Assembly: GCA_009936675.1 (NCBI GenBank)
Contig: JAACDY010000006.1
Span: forward strand, 1 to 7,932
Reading direction: 5' to 3'
Source of the DNA: Bacteroidota bacterium
GTDB lineage: Bacteria > Bacteroidota > Bacteroidia > Flavobacteriales > Flavobacteriaceae
DNA: 7,932 bases
Position numbers and translations under genes: made by a program. Numbering within the stretch: position 1 is the stretch's first letter; each line of letters begins with the position of its first letter. A model generated the notes under the pieces. The model did no database searches. It saw only the letters and a program-made list of their open reading frames with translations, and had not been told where the DNA came from. This document shows, in pieces, positions 5,829 through 7,932 of this stretch.

Positions 5829-6025
5829 AAGGCGTACAATTCATTGCTATGTAATTCTGGATGCGTCTTGGAAAAGGACAAGGCCCATCGGTAAAGCCGA
5901 ACTCCCTCTCTCTCAGGCAATGCGAGAATTGCCTTGTTGAGTTCCTTTTTAAATAAGACAACATTGAAACTCACTTTGCGTAGAACGCTTTTATAAAAAA
6001 AGTAATTTGATGATGTTTTTTTCAT
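5825..6025 (-). CDS. Small basic protein of unknown function (66 residues)
   Basis: A short leftward gene encoding MKKTSSNYFFYKSVLRKVSF followed by an LFKKELNKAI segment. It has no signal peptide or membrane segment and is rich in Lys, Arg and aromatic residues. The central KVSF-x4-LFKKELxKAI segment looks like a conserved amphipathic helix that I associate with short uncharacterised Bacteroidota proteins, but I cannot name a family. The start may be the ATG at 6023-6025 (66 residues) or at 6032-6034 (69 residues); the nearer -7 element (6051-6058) leaves a more normal leader for the shorter form. Its TAG stop overlaps the oxyR stop in CTAG. Evidence that it is real is its promoter-like sequence, its fit between neighbours and its protein-like composition. 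No function is proposed. Confidence 0.6.
   Translation of the reverse strand: MKKTSSNYFFYKSVLRKVSFNVVLFKKELNKAILALPEREGVRLYRWALSFSKTHPELHSNELYAF
5915..5934 (+). terminator. Perfect hairpin downstream of oxyR, inside the small gene
   Basis: AGGCAAT (5915-5921) and ATTGCCT (5928-5934) form a perfect 7-bp stem with a 6-base loop, 86 bases past the oxyR stop. The following plus-strand sequence is T-rich but interrupted, with TTTTT only at 5947-5951. It could help end the oxyR transcript; it also encodes part of the small protein on the other strand, so the symmetry may be coincidental. Confidence 0.25.
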
Positions 6026-6050
6026 GCTTTCCATAATCTCTAATCATTCT

Positions 6051-6078
6051 CAAATATATTTTTTTTAGTGGGTGCAAA
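6051..6078 (-). promoter_or_regulatory. Promoter for the small gene
   Basis: On the minus strand TATATTTG (6051-6058) matches the Bacteroidota -7 consensus exactly and TTTG (6075-6078) is a -33 candidate. The spacer is 16 bases, slightly shorter than the usual 17-23. Transcription would begin close to the ATG at 6034, favouring the ATG at 6025 as the true start. The remaining intergenic sequence up to 6128 shows nothing else. Confidence 0.5.
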
Positions 6079-6128
6079 CTGTTGTAAAAATGTTAAAGTT
6101 CCATATTAAAAAGCTAAAACTAGTCCGT

Positions 6129-6165
6129 AAAAAACCACCACATAAGAAATGCAGTGGCTTTGGTT
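6129..6165 (-). terminator. Intrinsic terminator of trpB2
   Basis: Starting 16 bases past the trpB2 stop, the minus strand reads AACCA, a 3-base bulge, CCAC, a 12-base loop, GTGG, TGGTT and then a run of T. The nine-pair stem (6161-6165/6133-6137 and 6154-6157/6138-6141) followed directly by six T residues (6134-6129) fits a Rho-independent terminator. It separates trpB2 from the small gene. Confidence 0.7.
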
Positions 6166-6180
6166 AGAACCCTCAAAAAA

Positions 6181-7539
6181 TTATATCTGAGGGGTGTTCA
6201 GTTTAGCAATCGACGCCTGAATTTCAGCTTCAGAGAGTTCGTGTTTTACAATATTTCCAGCAAAATAATCTTCATAGGCTTTCATATCAAAATTACCGTG
6301 ACCACAGAGGTTGATTAGAATGGTTTCTGACTTGCCTTCTCGCTTACAACGCTCAGCCTCTGCTATTGCCGTGGCAATTCCATGTGTTGCTTCGGGTGCG
6401 GGAATAATCCCTTCTGCTTGTGCAAACTTGACCCCTGCATCGAACACTTCCAGATTGTCATGTGCCCTTGCCTCGATTAACTTATCTTTCAGTAGCTGAC
6501 TGACAATAACTCCGGCTCCATGATAGCGTAATCCTCCTGCATGAATGGGTGCTGGAACAAAATCATGTCCCAAAGTGTACATCGGCAACAGAGGAGTCAT
6601 TCCAGCGGTATCTCCAAAATCATATCTAAAGACACCCCTTGTTAATTTGGGGCATGAAGAAGGCTCACTAGCAATACATCGAATGGATTTGCCTTCGTCA
6701 AAATTGAGTCTTAAAAAAGGAAAAGCCAATCCAGAAAAATTTGAACCTCCACCAAATGGAGCAATAACAATATCGGGAAGATCTCCCGCCTTTTCCATCT
6801 GCAAAAGGGCCTCTTGACCAATAATGGTTTGGTGAAGTTTTACATGATTCAGGACACTCCCCAATGCGTATTTTGTATGTTCATCAGAGGCCGCTCTTTC
6901 TATGGCTTCAGAAATTGCAATACCAAGGGAACCCGTAGTATTTGGATCTTCAGCCAAGAACTTTTTACCGATCTCGGTGGCTTCAGAGGGTGAAGGAAAA
7001 ACTTTTGCTCCCCAGGTATTCATCATTACTTTTCGATAGGGCTTGTGCAAAAAAGAGAGCTTTACCATATATACCTCACATTCAATATCGAAATGCTGAC
7101 AGGCAAAACTCAGTGCACTCCCCCACTGTCCGGCTCCCGTTTCTGTGGTTATTTTTTTGACCCCTTCCTTTTTATTATAGTAAGCTTGTGCAACGGCTGT
7201 ATTGGGTTTGTGAGAACCCGTTGGGCTCACTCCCTCATATTTATAATATATTTTGGCCGGGGTATCCAGTTTTTTTTCAAGATTATAGGCTCGATACAAA
7301 GGAGTAGGTCGCCACATGGAATATATATTTCTGACTTCATCTGGAATGTCAACATATTTTTCCATACTCACTTCCTGCTTAATCAACTCCATCGGGAATA
7401 AAGGAGCCAGTGCTTCGGGACCTATAGGCTCCATTGTGCCTGGGTTTAGGGGAGGAAGCGGTTTATTGGGCATGTCTGCAACAATGTTATACCATTTGTC
7501 TGGTATTTCTTTTTCGCTGAGGGTTATTTTTCGTTCCAT
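6181..7539 (-). CDS. trpB2: Tryptophan synthase beta-like PLP enzyme (TrpB2 type)
   Basis: A 452-residue PLP-dependent enzyme of the TrpB2 group, longer at the N-terminus than classical TrpB (about 400), as is typical of TrpB2. GSHKPNTA at 108-115 holds the PLP lysine Lys111, TETGAGQWG at 132-140 holds catalytic Glu133, GGGSN at 263-267 binds the PLP phosphate, and EGIIPAPEATHG at 376-387 matches the TrpB2 form of the cofactor loop. TrpB2 proteins can condense indole with serine to tryptophan but usually do not pair with TrpA; some may act as indole salvage enzymes or serine deaminases. No trpA or other trp gene is nearby, which fits a stand-alone role. The residue facing the pyridine nitrogen, Ser in most TrpB, is Cys412 (CGHGNFD). 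It has its own terminator; no convincing promoter was found in the upstream 60 bases. Confidence 0.93.
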   Translation of the reverse strand: MERKITLSEKEIPDKWYNIVADMPNKPLPPLNPGTMEPIGPEALAPLFPMELIKQEVSMEKYVDIPDEVRNIYSMWRPTPLYRAYNLEKKLDTPAKIYYKYEGVSPTGSHKPNTAVAQAYYNKKEGVKKITTETGAGQWGSALSFACQHFDIECEVYMVKLSFLHKPYRKVMMNTWGAKVFPSPSEATEIGKKFLAEDPNTTGSLGIAISEAIERAASDEHTKYALGSVLNHVKLHQTIIGQEALLQMEKAGDLPDIVIAPFGGGSNFSGLAFPFLRLNFDEGKSIRCIASEPSSCPKLTRGVFRYDFGDTAGMTPLLPMYTLGHDFVPAPIHAGGLRYHGAGVIVSQLLKDKLIEARAHDNLEVFDAGVKFAQAEGIIPAPEATHGIATAIAEAERCKREGKSETILINLCGHGNFDMKAYEDYFAGNIVKHELSEAEIQASIAKLNTPQI

Positions 7540-7606
7540 AAATATTTAGTTTTTATCAATGTACAAAATTCCATCTTAAATGATTCCAAATAATAGTCTT
7601 GGAGGA

Positions 7607-7637
7607 TTTGCAATATTTTTATTTAATCCTATCTTTG
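7607..7637 (+). promoter_or_regulatory. Promoter of the tRNA-Pro pair
   Basis: TTTG (7607-7610), a 19-base spacer and TATCTTTG (7630-7637) match both elements of the Bacteroidota primary sigma-factor promoter (TTTG at -33, TAnnTTTG at -7). Transcription should start near 7643, about 25 bases before the first tRNA. It is the best-formed promoter in the window and the main sequence evidence for the phylum. Confidence 0.85.
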
Positions 7638-7666
7638 CGCACCTATTGAAATACTGAAAATTGTTG

Positions 7667-7741
7667 CGGGGTGTAGCGTAGCCCGGTCATCGCGCCTGCT
7701 TTGGGAGCAGGAGGTCGCAGGTTCGAATCCTGCCACCCCGA
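7667..7741 (+). tRNA. tRNA-Pro, anticodon UGG
   Basis: A complete 75-base cloverleaf. The acceptor stem CGGGGTG (7667-7673) pairs with CACCCCG (7734-7740), discriminator A at 7741. The anticodon stem CCTGC/GCAGG encloses TTTGGGA, giving anticodon TGG followed by G37, and the T arm is GCAGG-TTCGAAT-CCTGC. The C1-G72 pair and A73 are typical of bacterial tRNA-Pro. CCA is not encoded, so the end must be added enzymatically. UGG reads CCA and CCG and probably more proline codons by wobble. Confidence 0.97.
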
Positions 7742-7774
7742 CAATTTTAATACCAGTGGTCTTTATGGCCGATT

Positions 7775-7848
7775 CGGGATGTGGCGCAGCCTGGTAGCGC
7801 ACACGCATGGGGTGCGTGGGGTCGCAGGTTCAAATCCTGTCATCCCGA
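7775..7848 (+). tRNA. tRNA-Pro, anticodon GGG
   Basis: A complete 74-base cloverleaf, 33 bases after the first tRNA and presumably processed from the same transcript. The acceptor stem CGGGATG (7775-7781) pairs with CATCCCG (7841-7847), discriminator A at 7848. The anticodon stem CACGC/GCGTG encloses ATGGGGT, giving anticodon GGG with G37. The T arm GCAGG-TTCAAAT-CCTGT closes with one G-T pair. It decodes CCC and CCU. CCA is not encoded. The next base begins the convergent hydrolase stop codon; a seven-T run at 7853-7859 may aid termination. Confidence 0.97.
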
Positions 7849-7932
7849 CTACTTTTTTTGAAAAGAAAACAACCACTGAAACAAGTCTGGATCAGCAAAA
7901 GCGTTGTGCCAACTGTCGTGTTTTACCTCAGG
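7849..7932 (-). CDS. C-terminal end of a serine-hydrolase (esterase/peptidase) gene
   Basis: The last 27 codons and TAG stop of a leftward gene that enters from the right edge. The visible peptide contains HDSWHNAF, then ADPDLFQWLF, and ends FQKK. This resembles the C-terminus of the alpha/beta-hydrolase esterase/prolyl-oligopeptidase-like proteins common in Bacteroidota, in which the catalytic histidine sits in an HxxW segment near the end and is followed by a P-x-L-x-x-W-L-F helix. The candidate catalytic His is encoded at 7918-7920. The nucleophile and signal peptide would lie outside the window, so neither substrate nor location can be stated. The stop codon directly abuts the 3' end of tRNA-Pro(GGG) with no spare base. 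Confidence 0.7.
   Translation of the reverse strand, partial: PEVKHDSWHNAFADPDLFQWLFSFQKK

Noticed and set aside
6311..7549. Several plus-strand open frames opposite trpB2 (for example 7045-7401 and 7316-7549)
   Set aside because: They are antisense to a highly conserved enzyme, have no recognisable domains and no promoter, and their composition follows trpB2 codon structure.
7540..7600. Promoter for trpB2
   Set aside because: GAATTTTG-type sequences are present on the minus strand but with a mismatch at the critical first T and a short 15-base spacer, so no promoter is called.
1..7932. Mobile elements, CRISPR arrays, toxin-antitoxin or defence genes
   Set aside because: No transposase, integrase, regular repeat-spacer pattern, terminal repeats or defence domains were seen on either strand; tRNA genes are intact with no integrase or attachment duplication beside them.

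Overview
The window looks like an ordinary chromosomal segment of a Bacteroidota bacterium, probably of the Cytophagales/Cyclobacteriaceae type (inference). The grounds are AT-rich DNA, start codons without Shine-Dalgarno sequences but with A-rich leaders, several genes with lipoprotein signal peptides, and promoter elements of the Bacteroidota form (TTTG, then TAnnTTTG). The clearest of these promoters precedes two tRNA-Pro genes that lack an encoded CCA end.

Layout. Positions 1-2012 hold a compact leftward cluster read in the order DUF3089 lipoprotein hydrolase, short-chain dehydrogenase, Tat-signal TIM-barrel isomerase; the last runs off the left edge. Facing it at 2101-2622 is sodC, a Cu/Zn superoxide dismutase lipoprotein. 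A second leftward pair follows: a CoA-pyrophosphatase-type Nudix hydrolase (3460-4104) and a PlsC-like acyltransferase (2634-3425). A cyclophilin-type prolyl isomerase lipoprotein (4103-4786) diverges from the Nudix gene, and the two start codons share one CATG. An OxyR-type peroxide sensor (4893-5828) comes next and converges on a small conserved-looking protein gene (5825-6025), their stop codons overlapping in one CTAG. A leftward trpB2 (6181-7539) with its own terminator, the tandem tRNA-Pro(UGG)/tRNA-Pro(GGG) unit (7667-7848) and the 3' end of a serine-hydrolase gene (7849-7932) complete the window.

How the parts may fit. SodC and OxyR both belong to oxidative-stress defence. The sodC/DUF3089 intergenic region and the oxyR leader each contain an AT-rich inverted repeat with the same layout, arms around a central TATT, which makes shared control possible but unproven. 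The three-gene left cluster suggests envelope or carbohydrate-derived metabolism, but no pathway can be assigned. No mobile element, CRISPR array, prophage or clear new system was seen. The most interesting signals are the two dyads, the extreme gene packing, and several altered family motifs: HX5D/FPQG in the acyltransferase, CxxC in SodC, and altered peroxide-pocket residues in OxyR.
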